From assembly GCF_000758585.1 (NCBI RefSeq), contig NZ_CP009281.1:2976001-3040000 (forward strand): a stretch of DNA of 64,000 bases, in the 5' to 3' direction. This DNA is from Paenibacillus sp. FSL R5-0345. Lineage in GTDB: Bacteria; Bacillota; Bacilli; Paenibacillales; Paenibacillaceae. Positions 34,563 through 42,156 of this stretch are shown here, one piece after another. Position 1 is the first letter of the stretch. Every line of letters starts with the position of its first letter. The position numbers were made by a program, and so were the translations under genes. The notes under the pieces are model-generated. The model saw nothing but the letters and a program-made list of their open reading frames with translations, ran no database searches and was not told where the DNA came from.

Positions 34563-34665
34563 TTGTCATTCCTCCTTTGCTATCTAATCTATGTTCATTT
34601 CAATTTTTGGTTTGGCAGATAGTCTAATAGAAAGCCCTTCTTTTTGAAAATTCATAATTTTGGGC

Positions 34666-34707
34666 TTTACATCAACATTGCATTAGTGTACTATTCAACT
34701 ATAACAC
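34666..34707 (+). promoter_or_regulatory. Promoter and GntR-type operator of the ABC operon
   Basis: TTTACA (34666-34671) and TACTAT (34689-34694) are 17 bp apart. An inverted repeat GTGTACTA-N6-TATAACAC (34686-34707) covers the -10 and start site, as expected for a YtrA-type GntR repressor such as the one encoded by the third gene. Confidence 0.75.
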
Positions 34708-34760
34708 CGACACATTAAAATGAATTCATCAATAATAAAAAGATGGCAGGGAGGATTACC

Positions 34761-35717
34761 ATGAAGCAGGGAAGTAACGAACGCATGCAGGATTCAATCG
34801 TGCTGCAAATGAATGGGGTAAGCAAGATCATTAAAGGGAAATCCATTGTGGATAAGCTGACATTTGATATCCGTAAGGGAGAAATTGTTGGGCTATTGGG
34901 ACCCAATGGTGCAGGGAAGACAACAACGATCCGGATGATGACGGGTCTTATACGGATGAGTGAAGGCGATGTGATCGTTCAAGGACACAGTGTGAAGAAT
35001 GATTTTAATAAAGCTATTGGACATATTGGAGCGATTATTGAAAATCCAGAGTTCTATCCGTATATGACAGGGCTTGATAATCTAAAGCAATACCAGAGAA
35101 TGACAGATAATATTGAGGCTGGAAGAATTGATGAGGTTGTGGAATTGGTAGGACTTCAGGAAGCAATGAATAAGAAAGTGAAGGCCTATTCGCTGGGTAT
35201 GCGTCAACGTCTTGGGATTGCTCAGGCGTTACTGAACCGACCAAAGTTATTGATTCTAGATGAACCTACGAACGGTCTTGACCCAGCAGGCATACGAGAA
35301 ATGCGTGATTATATGCGTAGGATTGCTGAGGTTGAAGGGATTTCAATTCTAATATCCAGCCACTTACTGACTGAAATTGAACAAATTTGTCACCGAGCCA
35401 TCGTGATTCAGAACGGCAAGCTGGTGACCGTTACAGCGATTGGTGGGGAGCAGGAAGCTACAGCAGAAGTGAAGCTAACGATTCGCGTAGCCTCTGTTGA
35501 ATCAGCAATAATTCTCTTGGGTAGGTTAGAATACGCAGAACTATTAACTATGGATAATGCTCGTTCTGAGGTGACGATAAGTCTGCATGACAGTAGAGTG
35601 CCGGAGCTAGTCTCTGCTTTTAGTGATAAAGGGGTAGGCATTTTCCGAATTACGGAGAATAAACAAAGCTTAGAGGAAGATTTCTTGAAATGGACTGGAG
35701 GGAACCGAATTGCGTAG
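34761..35717 (+). CDS. ABC transporter ATP-binding protein, BcrA-like
   Basis: A 318-residue ATPase with Walker A GPNGAGKTT, the signature YSLGMRQRLGIAQALL, Walker B LLILDEPTNGLD and the switch SSHLLTEIEQ. It resembles the bacitracin/lantibiotic export ATPases (BcrA, YtrE branch). ATG 34761 has GGGAGG six nt upstream; an upstream in-frame ATG at 34743 lacks a site. It overlaps the permease gene by eight bases. Confidence 0.9.
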   Translation: MKQGSNERMQDSIVLQMNGVSKIIKGKSIVDKLTFDIRKGEIVGLLGPNGAGKTTTIRMMTGLIRMSEGDVIVQGHSVKNDFNKAIGHIGAIIENPEFYPYMTGLDNLKQYQRMTDNIEAGRIDEVVELVGLQEAMNKKVKAYSLGMRQRLGIAQALLNRPKLLILDEPTNGLDPAGIREMRDYMRRIAEVEGISILISSHLLTEIEQICHRAIVIQNGKLVTVTAIGGEQEATAEVKLTIRVASVESAIILLGRLEYAELLTMDNARSEVTISLHDSRVPELVSAFSDKGVGIFRITENKQSLEEDFLKWTGGNRIA

Positions 35718-36456
35718 TTTTAATCATTTGGTGGTTAATGAATGGCTCAAGCTCTCGAAGAAACGTACGTTTTTCGTACCCTATTTAATATTAATCTTTT
35801 TGTCCCTACTATTAGGTTACATTGTACATTCCGTGTCACCCGACATGTTCGGATCAGCGTATGAGTTCTCATCCGCAATGTTGCTTTCTCAAGGGATTGG
35901 GCAAGTTATAACCATTCTTGCAATCATCGGAACAGCGGGTGTTGTCTCAAAAGAATATAGTCAGGGCACTATCAAATTTCTTCTAATTCGTGCGAGAAGC
36001 CGTACAGCAATACTTGCATCCAAATATGTTGTTGTGCTGATTTACGCGTTCTCAGTGGCAGTTATAGGTATGCTGGCGGTTTTTGCAGCAGGTGCTTTAT
36101 GGTTTGGCTTTAGTGGTGGTGAGGCTGGTATTCGTGAGATGCTAACCAGTTTAATGTATAACTCTGTAAGTACAGTTGTATATTCAACCCTTGCTTTTAT
36201 GATTGGAATATTGACGACTTCAACGGGCGTAACCATCGGGGTTACAATGTTTATGCTGATGATAGATAAATTGATCATTTTCCGTGAGTTCTATAAATAT
36301 GTATTATTCCCGAACCTGAATTTAGCTGCTTATGAAGGTGGAGGAGCACCTATGCCTGGAATGACGCTGACCTTTTCCATTGTAATGCTAGTCTTATACT
36401 CAGTTGTCTTTCTACTTATAGGCTTTTCCGTCTTTAGACGAAGGGATGTTGCTTAA
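35710..36456 (+). CDS. ABC-2 type permease, BcrB-like
   Basis: A 248-residue, six-helix membrane subunit that begins with LRSFNHLVVNEWLKLSKKRT, the usual cytosolic start of these permeases, and has TAGVVSKEYSQGTIKFLLIR. It starts at TTG 35710 inside the ATPase gene, with GGAGGG upstream. It forms the exporter with the preceding ATPase. Confidence 0.88.
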   Translation: MRSFNHLVVNEWLKLSKKRTFFVPYLILIFLSLLLGYIVHSVSPDMFGSAYEFSSAMLLSQGIGQVITILAIIGTAGVVSKEYSQGTIKFLLIRARSRTAILASKYVVVLIYAFSVAVIGMLAVFAAGALWFGFSGGEAGIREMLTSLMYNSVSTVVYSTLAFMIGILTTSTGVTIGVTMFMLMIDKLIIFREFYKYVLFPNLNLAAYEGGGAPMPGMTLTFSIVMLVLYSVVFLLIGFSVFRRRDVA

Positions 36457-36458
36457 AT

Positions 36459-36833
36459 ATGACAATCGAATTCGATAACAACCTGCCGATTTATATACAG
36501 ATCATGAATTACATCAAAGGTGAAATCGTCACAGGCAAGCTGAAGCCAGGAGATAAAATTCTCTCGGTCCGTGAACTTGCCAGTGAGTTACAAATTAATC
36601 CGAATACGGTACAAAGAACCTTTCAGGAACTGGAGCGTGAAGAAATCGTGGAGACCCGGCGTGGAATGGGAAGATACGTCACTAGTAATGAAGGAACTAT
36701 TTTGACCATCAAAAAAGAAATGGCAAAAGATGTGCTGGATCGTTTCATTCGTGGTATGCAGGATCTTGGTTTTCAAGGTGAAGATATTTTAGCGGCAGTA
36801 GCGGAGAGTATCCGAGACAGGGATGAAGAATAG
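36459..36833 (+). CDS. GntR family regulator, YtrA-type
   Basis: A 124-residue short GntR protein. The DNA-binding domain runs from NLPIYIQIMNYIKGEIVTGK through GDKILSVRELASELQINPNT and VQRTFQELEREEIVETRRGM; only a short helical tail follows, as in YtrA. In B. subtilis, YtrA represses an ABC operon responding to cell-wall antibiotics. Its probable operator overlaps the operon promoter at 34686-34707, which would make it autoregulatory. Confidence 0.92.
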   Translation: MTIEFDNNLPIYIQIMNYIKGEIVTGKLKPGDKILSVRELASELQINPNTVQRTFQELEREEIVETRRGMGRYVTSNEGTILTIKKEMAKDVLDRFIRGMQDLGFQGEDILAAVAESIRDRDEE

Positions 36834-36846
36834 GGGGATAAGCAAG

Positions 36847-37548
36847 TTGGAAAATATACTTGAGGTTCATGACGTTACTAAAAAATATAGATCAAAGCAT
36901 GCTCTCCGTGGTGTATCCTTTAATCTGAGTGCGGGTAAGATCACGGGACTGCTAGGCAGTAACGGCAGCGGCAAAAGCACACTAATGAAAATCATCGCAG
37001 GACTTACACAGCCTACCTCTGGTCGTGTATCCATTATCGGGGGTTCTGTAGGCGTAGACAGTAAAGCAGTAGTGTCATTTATGCCGGATAAGCCGCTAAC
37101 AGAATCCTGGATGAGTGTTACAGATGCTCTGAAGTTCCAAAGTGATTTCTATCCGGATTTTGATCAGACGAAGGCTTCACGAATGTTGGAGTTTATGAAG
37201 CTAAGAAGTAAAGATAAGGTAAAGGATCTATCCAAAGGAATGAATGAACGTTTACAGCTTACACTTGCCTTATCACGCCGAGCTAGCCTTTATTTACTGG
37301 ATGAGCCAATCGGTGGAGTAGATCCAGTAGCTAGAACTAAAATTCTTAACGCGTTAGTAGAGTTTTATGAGGAGGACAGCACCATACTCTTATCAACTCA
37401 TTTAGTATCCGATATTGAGCGGATCTTTGATGATGTGATTTTTATTAAAGAGGGAGAAATTGTGATGCATACGGCGGTAGAGGATATCCGGCTTCGCCAT
37501 GGCAAAAGCATAGACGAAATGTTCAGAGAGGTGTACGCAGAATGCTAA
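36847..37548 (+). CDS. ABC transporter ATP-binding protein, YtrB-like
   Basis: A 233-residue ATPase with Walker A GSNGSGKST, the signature LSKGMNERLQLTLAL, Walker B LYLLDEPIGGVDP and the switch STHLVSDIER. TTG 36847 is nine nt after AGGGGG and follows the GntR stop by 13 bp; the frame extends back to ATG 36823 inside the GntR gene. This is the second ABC pair of the operon. Confidence 0.9.
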   Translation: MENILEVHDVTKKYRSKHALRGVSFNLSAGKITGLLGSNGSGKSTLMKIIAGLTQPTSGRVSIIGGSVGVDSKAVVSFMPDKPLTESWMSVTDALKFQSDFYPDFDQTKASRMLEFMKLRSKDKVKDLSKGMNERLQLTLALSRRASLYLLDEPIGGVDPVARTKILNALVEFYEEDSTILLSTHLVSDIERIFDDVIFIKEGEIVMHTAVEDIRLRHGKSIDEMFREVYAEC

Positions 37549-38270
37549 AGCTAGTGAAGTATGATTTTAGACGGGATAGGGATAAGTTTCTTGCTGTTTT
37601 TGTTATCACCATTCTTGTGCAGCTTGTGATAGGATTTACTGTTCGTTCAGATCAAGAGATGTTCATGATGAACGTCACTTCCTATGCTGTAGCAGGTGTA
37701 GTGCTTCTCTTTTTTAGTCTGCGCACCTTCGGTCAGAACCTGAGATTATTCAATCGTAGGCTTGTGCCAGTACCAGTCCTGTACACCGTTCTCTCACCGA
37801 TAATGCTGTTCTTAGGTTCGTTACTCTGTTTATTTCTAGTTGCTTATATTCATTTAGCAGTTGATATTATGATGTTTTCAACTTCGTTTTTGCCGGAAAA
37901 ATTTTGGTTGATTTCCGCCTATACAGTGCTGATAGTCTTTTGGGCTTCCGCCTACTCTATGTTACTCGTGATGTTCTCCATGACCGTTGCAATGAGTGTG
38001 AGAGTGAAAGGAAGAGTATGGATTGGGATAGCTGTTTTTTTTGTAGTACAGTATATAATTTCTTTATTAGAAACATCGATGTTCGATCATAAAAATATCA
38101 CTTTGGAAAGAGCCTTTCGATTTGAAGTGACGGATGAGGCTGCTAAATTAAATAATATTGAGACCTCTCAGTATGTTCTTGGTTTACTTCCTACCCTGTT
38201 CGAAGCGGTGATTATTGTGATTCTAGTATTTGCTATTGTTAAACTCGTTAAGAAAAGAGTGGAGTTATAG
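37542..38270 (+). CDS. ABC transporter membrane protein (YtrC/D-like)
   Basis: A 242-residue, six-helix protein with an N-terminal cytosolic helix (MLKLVKYDFRRDRDKFLAVF). It overlaps the ATPase gene by seven bases and is last in the operon, so it is the probable permease partner. Sequence conservation is low and the family call rests mainly on context. Confidence 0.78.
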   Translation: MLKLVKYDFRRDRDKFLAVFVITILVQLVIGFTVRSDQEMFMMNVTSYAVAGVVLLFFSLRTFGQNLRLFNRRLVPVPVLYTVLSPIMLFLGSLLCLFLVAYIHLAVDIMMFSTSFLPEKFWLISAYTVLIVFWASAYSMLLVMFSMTVAMSVRVKGRVWIGIAVFFVVQYIISLLETSMFDHKNITLERAFRFEVTDEAAKLNNIETSQYVLGLLPTLFEAVIIVILVFAIVKLVKKRVEL

Positions 38271-38295
38271 AAGTCTAACTCGTATAGATTTTTAG

Positions 38296-38332
38296 AACGA
38301 AGGCAGAGCGCTTCAGCTTTGTCTTCGTTTTT
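38296..38332 (+). terminator. Terminator of the GntR-ABC operon
   Basis: A 14-bp stem (38296-38309 with 38316-38329) with two G-T wobbles, a 6-nt loop and a TTTTT exit. Confidence 0.9.
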
Positions 38333-38336
38333 ATGC

Positions 38337-38370
38337 AAAAAAAAGACGCCTTTCCATGAGAAGGGCATCT
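38337..38370 (-). terminator. Terminator of PilZ gene 2
   Basis: AGACGCCTTTC (38344-38354) pairs with GAAGGGCATCT (38360-38370) with wobbles. The minus-strand exit is a run of T opposite the A-run at 38337-38344. Confidence 0.8.
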
Positions 38371-38383
38371 GTTATGTAGAATT

Positions 38384-38767
38384 CTACAGGCCCTCTACAT
38401 CATTTAGAGAGGCTGTCCATATTTCAAGTTCTTTTAGCAACCGTTCTTCTTCGTCTTCTCTCAATCTAAGCTTAACTCCGTATTGGTACTGGCCGAGTCC
38501 AAACATCCAGCCCCAACGGACGCTGCCCACGAGTTGAAGCTTTTCTTCATTTAATTGAAGATGAATCACTAGCTTTGTATTGCCTGCTGTAAATCGAAGA
38601 TTTAGAGGGGTACGCACTTTGCAGCCAGATCGGCTAAGATCAAGCAACACGGCTTCTGTTAACTTTCCGGCACCCGGACCAATACTACTTGTTGGAACTT
38701 CAATCCAGCATTCAAGCGGCTGGTTCATTACATAGCGGAATGGTTCTTTCCTGCTGGACACATCCAT
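38384..38767 (-). CDS. PilZ-domain protein (paralogue 2)
   Basis: A 127-residue single-domain PilZ protein. LDLSRSG matches (D/N)xSxxG, and the N-terminal SRKEPFRY parallels RRNEPFRY of the protein at 6987-7364. GGAGG lies seven nt before the ATG. Probably a cyclic di-GMP responsive adaptor. In both copies the two conserved arginines are separated by four residues, not the usual three. Confidence 0.82.
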   Translation of the reverse strand: MDVSSRKEPFRYVMNQPLECWIEVPTSSIGPGAGKLTEAVLLDLSRSGCKVRTPLNLRFTAGNTKLVIHLQLNEEKLQLVGSVRWGWMFGLGQYQYGVKLRLREDEEERLLKELEIWTASLNDVEGL

Positions 38768-38890
38768 AATTTCCCTCCATATCGTTTATTTGCAATTATA
38801 TCGAAAGAGATTGTTGAGAACAATCTACTAAAGTGCTATTTTTAATAAGAATAAATTTATTTAATCCTAATGAAGGTGATGAGACTCAAC

Positions 38891-39499
38891 ATGTACCAAT
38901 ACCTTAATGAAACGTTCCAAAAACACAATTTTGACCAAGGAAGTCTGCAGGACGGGGAACTAAATAACTGTACATTTGAACAGTGTTCCTTCAAAGGAAG
39001 CTCTATGGAAGAAATGACGTCCATCGGTTGCCGATTTATAGATTGCGATTTTACTGGAGCCATGCTCAATGCATCACACCATAAAGGTTCAGCTTTTACT
39101 AACTGTAAGTTCACTGGTGCGAATCTGTTCGTATCGAAATTTGAAGATTGTAAAATGGTAGGATCTGATTTCTCAAATGCTTATATGGACGGGATCACAC
39201 TTATCGGCGGGGACTGGTCTTACACGAACCTTAGACATACTAATCTTAGCAGACAGGATCTGCGCGGAATTCGATTTACTGAAGCTGATCTAATGGGCTG
39301 TAATTTGCAAAAAAGTGATCTTCGAGGGGCTGATTTGAGCCGTGTACAGTTATCTCAATGCAAGCTTAAAGGGGCTGACCTACGGGACGCTATTGTTGAG
39401 GGGATTGATTTAAAAAGTTTGGATCTACAAGGAGTTCGTATGGATATAGATCAGGCCGTACTGTTAGCACGCTCTTTTGGAGCTAAGGTAGGTAACTAG
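38891..39499 (+). CDS. Pentapeptide-repeat protein
   Basis: A 202-residue right-handed beta-helix protein: repeated A(D/N)LXX units such as CTFEQCSFKGSSM, TNCKFTGANLFVSKFEDCKM and LRGADLSRVQLSQCKLKGAD run through almost all of it. This resembles the Qnr/McbG group that binds DNA gyrase, but many pentapeptide proteins have other roles. ATG 38891 has AAGGTGAT ten nt upstream; the frame opens seven codons earlier. It is a single-gene unit with its own terminator. Confidence 0.88.
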   Translation: MYQYLNETFQKHNFDQGSLQDGELNNCTFEQCSFKGSSMEEMTSIGCRFIDCDFTGAMLNASHHKGSAFTNCKFTGANLFVSKFEDCKMVGSDFSNAYMDGITLIGGDWSYTNLRHTNLSRQDLRGIRFTEADLMGCNLQKSDLRGADLSRVQLSQCKLKGADLRDAIVEGIDLKSLDLQGVRMDIDQAVLLARSFGAKVGN

Positions 39500-39503
39500 G
39501 AAT

Positions 39504-39546
39504 AGGGGCATCAGCTGCTAATGTTGTAGCGGTTGATGCCCCTTTA
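39504..39546 (+). terminator. Terminator of the pentapeptide gene
   Basis: AGGGGCATCA (39504-39513) pairs perfectly with TGATGCCCCT (39534-39543), followed by TTAGTTT. Confidence 0.85.
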
Positions 39547-39613
39547 GTTTGTTATCAAGAAATACATATGCACATTGTATGAAACTTCTTATGTATATTT
39601 ACTTTCTTAACAG

Positions 39614-39739
39614 TTAACGCAGTCGTTTTCTGGGCTTAGCCCACCATTTAATCCAAAGAAAACCTTCGTCATCACGGAAAAACTTAATGCCCACCCAGCG
39701 CAAGGGTGTCCATAGTTCTCTAAAATAATATGAAGGCAT
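39614..39739 (-). CDS. Tryptophan-rich basic small protein (41 residues)
   Basis: A minus-strand frame reading MPSYYFRELWTPLRWVGIKF, then FRDDEGFLWIKWWAKPRKRL and a final Arg, with TAA at 39614-39616. GGAGGG lies 11 nt before the ATG. It has five tryptophans, several aromatic residues and a strongly basic tail, unlike chance reading frames in this composition. There is no signal peptide. It may bind membrane or nucleic acid; no family was recognised. Confidence 0.65.
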   Translation of the reverse strand: MPSYYFRELWTPLRWVGIKFFRDDEGFLWIKWWAKPRKRLR

Positions 39740-39947
39740 AGTCTATTAGACCCTCCTATATAGTCAATTAATACTATATGTTACGCTAGTTTTAATGAAA
39801 CTTCAAGATAATTTTACTTATAATTACATATTATGAATCTACGAGAAATAAATTTCTCCTGTGAGCAGGACTAATAGCCCTATGCGAGTTGCATGCTTCA
39901 TTTATTTCTTTTCAGCTACTTATGTCATATTCGAATTATCAAATACG

Positions 39948-39972
39948 CACGCGCTCTTTGAGCGCGTGTTTT
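39948..39972 (+). terminator. Terminator upstream of the lysin gene
   Basis: CACGCGCTC (39948-39956) pairs with GAGCGCGTG (39960-39968) over a tight TTT loop, followed by TTTT. No plus-strand gene lies just before it, so it may insulate or attenuate the lysin-holin unit. Confidence 0.75.
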
Positions 39973-40076
39973 GACGTTTATTTTGAATGGAATCTAGCAA
40001 TGACGCTCTATTAGTAGGGATATGCACAAGCATTTCATTATGCTCAGCATTTAATAAAAGGAGAGGAAGTGATGAA

Positions 40077-40886
40077 ATGACGGAGACAGAGTTTATTGCG
40101 AAGATCGCAAATTTTGCTGAAAAGGACATGCAGATTAGTAAGGTTCCAGCATCGCTAACGATAGCTCAAGCTGCGCTAGAATCAGGCTGGGGCAGCAGCG
40201 GGTTGACTGTTAAGGCCAACAATTTGTTTGGAATCAAAGGCAGCGGACCAGCTGGTAGTATTACTGTGCAAACTACTGAATATGTTAATGGTAAGGCTGT
40301 TAAAGTAGAAGCTCCTTTTCGGGCCTATAACAACTGGGGAGAATCTGTCGCGGATCATTCCGCGTTGATTGTGAATGGTGTTTCGTGGAATCGTAACCTT
40401 TACAGCAAAGTGCTTGGTGCAAGTGGCAAGGTTGCCGCACAAGAGATTGCTGCCGCTGGCTATGCTACCGACCCAAACTATGCAGCAAAGCTAATCCAAA
40501 TCATGAATACTTACAATCTGTATAAATATGATGAAGAAGCCAAGGAAGGTGATGACGAAATGTCGGCAGAGGATAAACAAAAGCTGGTTAGTCTGGAAAC
40601 AGAAATAAAAGAATTGCGTGCGCTTATAGTGAGTCTTACGGATAGCAAGGATACGCTAAAAACAGGTGTGCAGGAGCAAGGTCAATCGATTACTAAGCTT
40701 TCGGATCGAGTGACTCTAATTGAAGGTCGAGCAGTGATGAATGTACCCCCATGGGCTGAAGCGGCAGTAAAGGCAGCGAGTGCTGCAGAGCTGCTAGATA
40801 CACCGTCAGGTGGGAGTTATGACTTCTATCGCATAATAACAGTGTTGAACCGTGCAGGCTTACTTGTTCCTGGTAGTGGAAAATGA
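40077..40886 (+). CDS. Glucosaminidase-domain lysin
   Basis: A 269-residue protein. Residues 5-155 form a FlgJ/endo-beta-N-acetylglucosaminidase domain: SKVPASLTIAQAALESGWG, with the catalytic Glu, then NNLFGIKG and EKxxxYATDPNYAAKLIQIM-like ending. A coiled-coil linker (LVSLETEIKELRALIVSL) and a short C-terminal domain (VPPWAEAAVKAASAAELL) follow. There is no signal peptide, so release would need the holin encoded 20 bp downstream. ATG 40077 has AGAGG ten nt upstream; the frame opens 30 codons earlier. It probably derives from a prophage lysis module. Confidence 0.88.
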   Translation: MTETEFIAKIANFAEKDMQISKVPASLTIAQAALESGWGSSGLTVKANNLFGIKGSGPAGSITVQTTEYVNGKAVKVEAPFRAYNNWGESVADHSALIVNGVSWNRNLYSKVLGASGKVAAQEIAAAGYATDPNYAAKLIQIMNTYNLYKYDEEAKEGDDEMSAEDKQKLVSLETEIKELRALIVSLTDSKDTLKTGVQEQGQSITKLSDRVTLIEGRAVMNVPPWAEAAVKAASAAELLDTPSGGSYDFYRIITVLNRAGLLVPGSGK

Positions 40887-40906
40887 AATAAGGAGGGTTA
40901 AAAACC

Positions 40907-41191
40907 ATGTATAATGATGCTCTCAACAGTGTGCTTGCCTTTGCTTCCGTGCTGGCTGTTTTCGTAATGGCACTTGTACAACTTGTGAAGAATAGCGTGA
41001 AACTTCCGCGCAATATTGTACCGGTTGTTGGATTAGCTATTGGCTTGCTGGTTGGAGCAGTTGCTTATCCGTTCACTGATATGAACCTTATTCTGCGACT
41101 ATGGGCTGGGGGGCTAGCAGGGCTTTCGGCGACGGGGTTATTTGAGCTTGCTTTTAACAAAAGGGATGGTACGAAAACAGATGATAAATGA
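40907..41191 (+). CDS. Holin-like membrane protein
   Basis: A 94-residue protein with three membrane segments (VLAFASVLAVFVMALVQLV, VPVVGLAIGLLVGAVAYPF and LWAGGLAGLSATGLFELAF) and a short charged tail, like A118-type holins. It follows the lysin gene by 20 bp with AAGGAGG upstream. A holin makes pores that let the lysin reach the wall. No other phage gene is present. Confidence 0.82.
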   Translation: MYNDALNSVLAFASVLAVFVMALVQLVKNSVKLPRNIVPVVGLAIGLLVGAVAYPFTDMNLILRLWAGGLAGLSATGLFELAFNKRDGTKTDDK

Positions 41192-41303
41192 TTTAGTCGT
41201 ATTCATTTTTTTGAAAATCAATCCTTTCTCACTGGTAAAATGACTACGCATTCTATCAAGATGACTAATATATTATAGTATGAAAAAAAAAGGAGGTGTA
41301 AAT

Positions 41304-41726
41304 ATGGGAACTTATCTTGACGCTAGAACATCACAAAATGCCAGTCTCGCCAATTCGATAGCTATTCCGATTACGGTAATAAACACGCCACAGTTGTTTG
41401 GACAAATTGGTTTGTTAACCGCAGGAGTGACTACGAACCCACGTGTGCTGCTTAAAGGGACAATTTCCGTTACTCTTCCACTGGCATTGGTAGGTATCAC
41501 AATTACGATTGTAAGAGGAACTTTACCAACGGATCCTAAAGTATATTCTGCTACTTCAACTTTTGGTCTTAGTATACTGGCCCCGCAAGTAATAACCTTC
41601 TCGGCAGCGGACTTCTTACCAGCAATCACACCTCAACTCACTTATACAGCATTTGTTTCTTCTAATCTTCTCGGCACAGTCCGTGTGGGTCCAGAAAGCT
41701 TTGACGGCATTTTAGTATCTGATTAG
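41304..41726 (+). CDS. Unknown structural-type protein (140 residues)
   Basis: A Thr/Ile/Leu-rich, low-charge protein of 140 residues with beta-strand character (SVTLPLALVGITITIVRGTL, then APQVITFSAADFLPAI). AAGGAGGTG is five nt before ATG 41304; eight earlier codons are open but include the poly-A/ribosome site. No signal peptide. Its composition and its neighbour (a YjcZ-type sporulation peptide) suggest a spore-surface or shell protein, but this is inference only. Confidence 0.6.
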   Translation: MGTYLDARTSQNASLANSIAIPITVINTPQLFGQIGLLTAGVTTNPRVLLKGTISVTLPLALVGITITIVRGTLPTDPKVYSATSTFGLSILAPQVITFSAADFLPAITPQLTYTAFVSSNLLGTVRVGPESFDGILVSD

Positions 41727-41739
41727 AAATTTTTACACT

Positions 41740-41771
41740 AACCTCGCGCAGTTGGCGGGGTTATATTTTTT
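41740..41771 (+). terminator. Terminator of the 140-residue gene
   Basis: AACCTCGC (41740-41747) pairs with GCGGGGTT (41755-41762), with one wobble, followed by ATATTTTTT. Confidence 0.85.
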
Positions 41772-41845
41772 GCCGTTCGCCCAATCTTCCAAGGGGGTTA
41801 ACACATATCCTGTGGTGTATTCTACAATACGGAGGAGGTCTTCAC

Positions 41846-41950
41846 ATGGGAGCTGAATTTGGTCATGTCGGTGGTGCTTTTACTAGTACTGGCGCAATCT
41901 TAGTATTATTTATCTTGTTAGTAATTATTACGAGCGCATGCATATTCTAG
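41846..41950 (+). CDS. YjcZ-type sporulation membrane peptide
   Basis: A 34-residue peptide, MGAEFGHVGGAFTSTGAILV followed by LFILLVIITSACIF, typical of the YjcZ/SscA-like family: a short Gly-rich head and one C-terminal membrane helix. GGAGGAGG (41831-41838) is seven nt before the ATG. Small proteins of this type are made in sporulating cells and sit in spore membranes or coat. A very strong terminator follows six bases after the stop. Confidence 0.85.
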   Translation: MGAEFGHVGGAFTSTGAILVLFILLVIITSACIF

Positions 41951-41956
41951 AGATAT

Positions 41957-41998
41957 AAAAAGTCTGCTTCTGGCATTCATGCTGGAAGCAGACTTTTT
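41957..41998 (+). terminator. Terminator of the yjcZ-type gene
   Basis: A perfect 14-bp stem (41957-41970 with 41985-41998) whose right arm ends in TTTTT; it could work on both strands. Confidence 0.92.
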
Positions 41999-42156
41999 AA
42001 TGGTGTTATACCGATTTATCTAGATGAATTAACAATTAAAAGTGGATTGAAGTACATAGGTTTACAAAACTAGGATTTTGAAGATTCAAATATACATGTT
42101 ATCTTAGTTTGATAACATAAATGAATACTGTTAAATATTATTTAGGAGAGAGAGTT

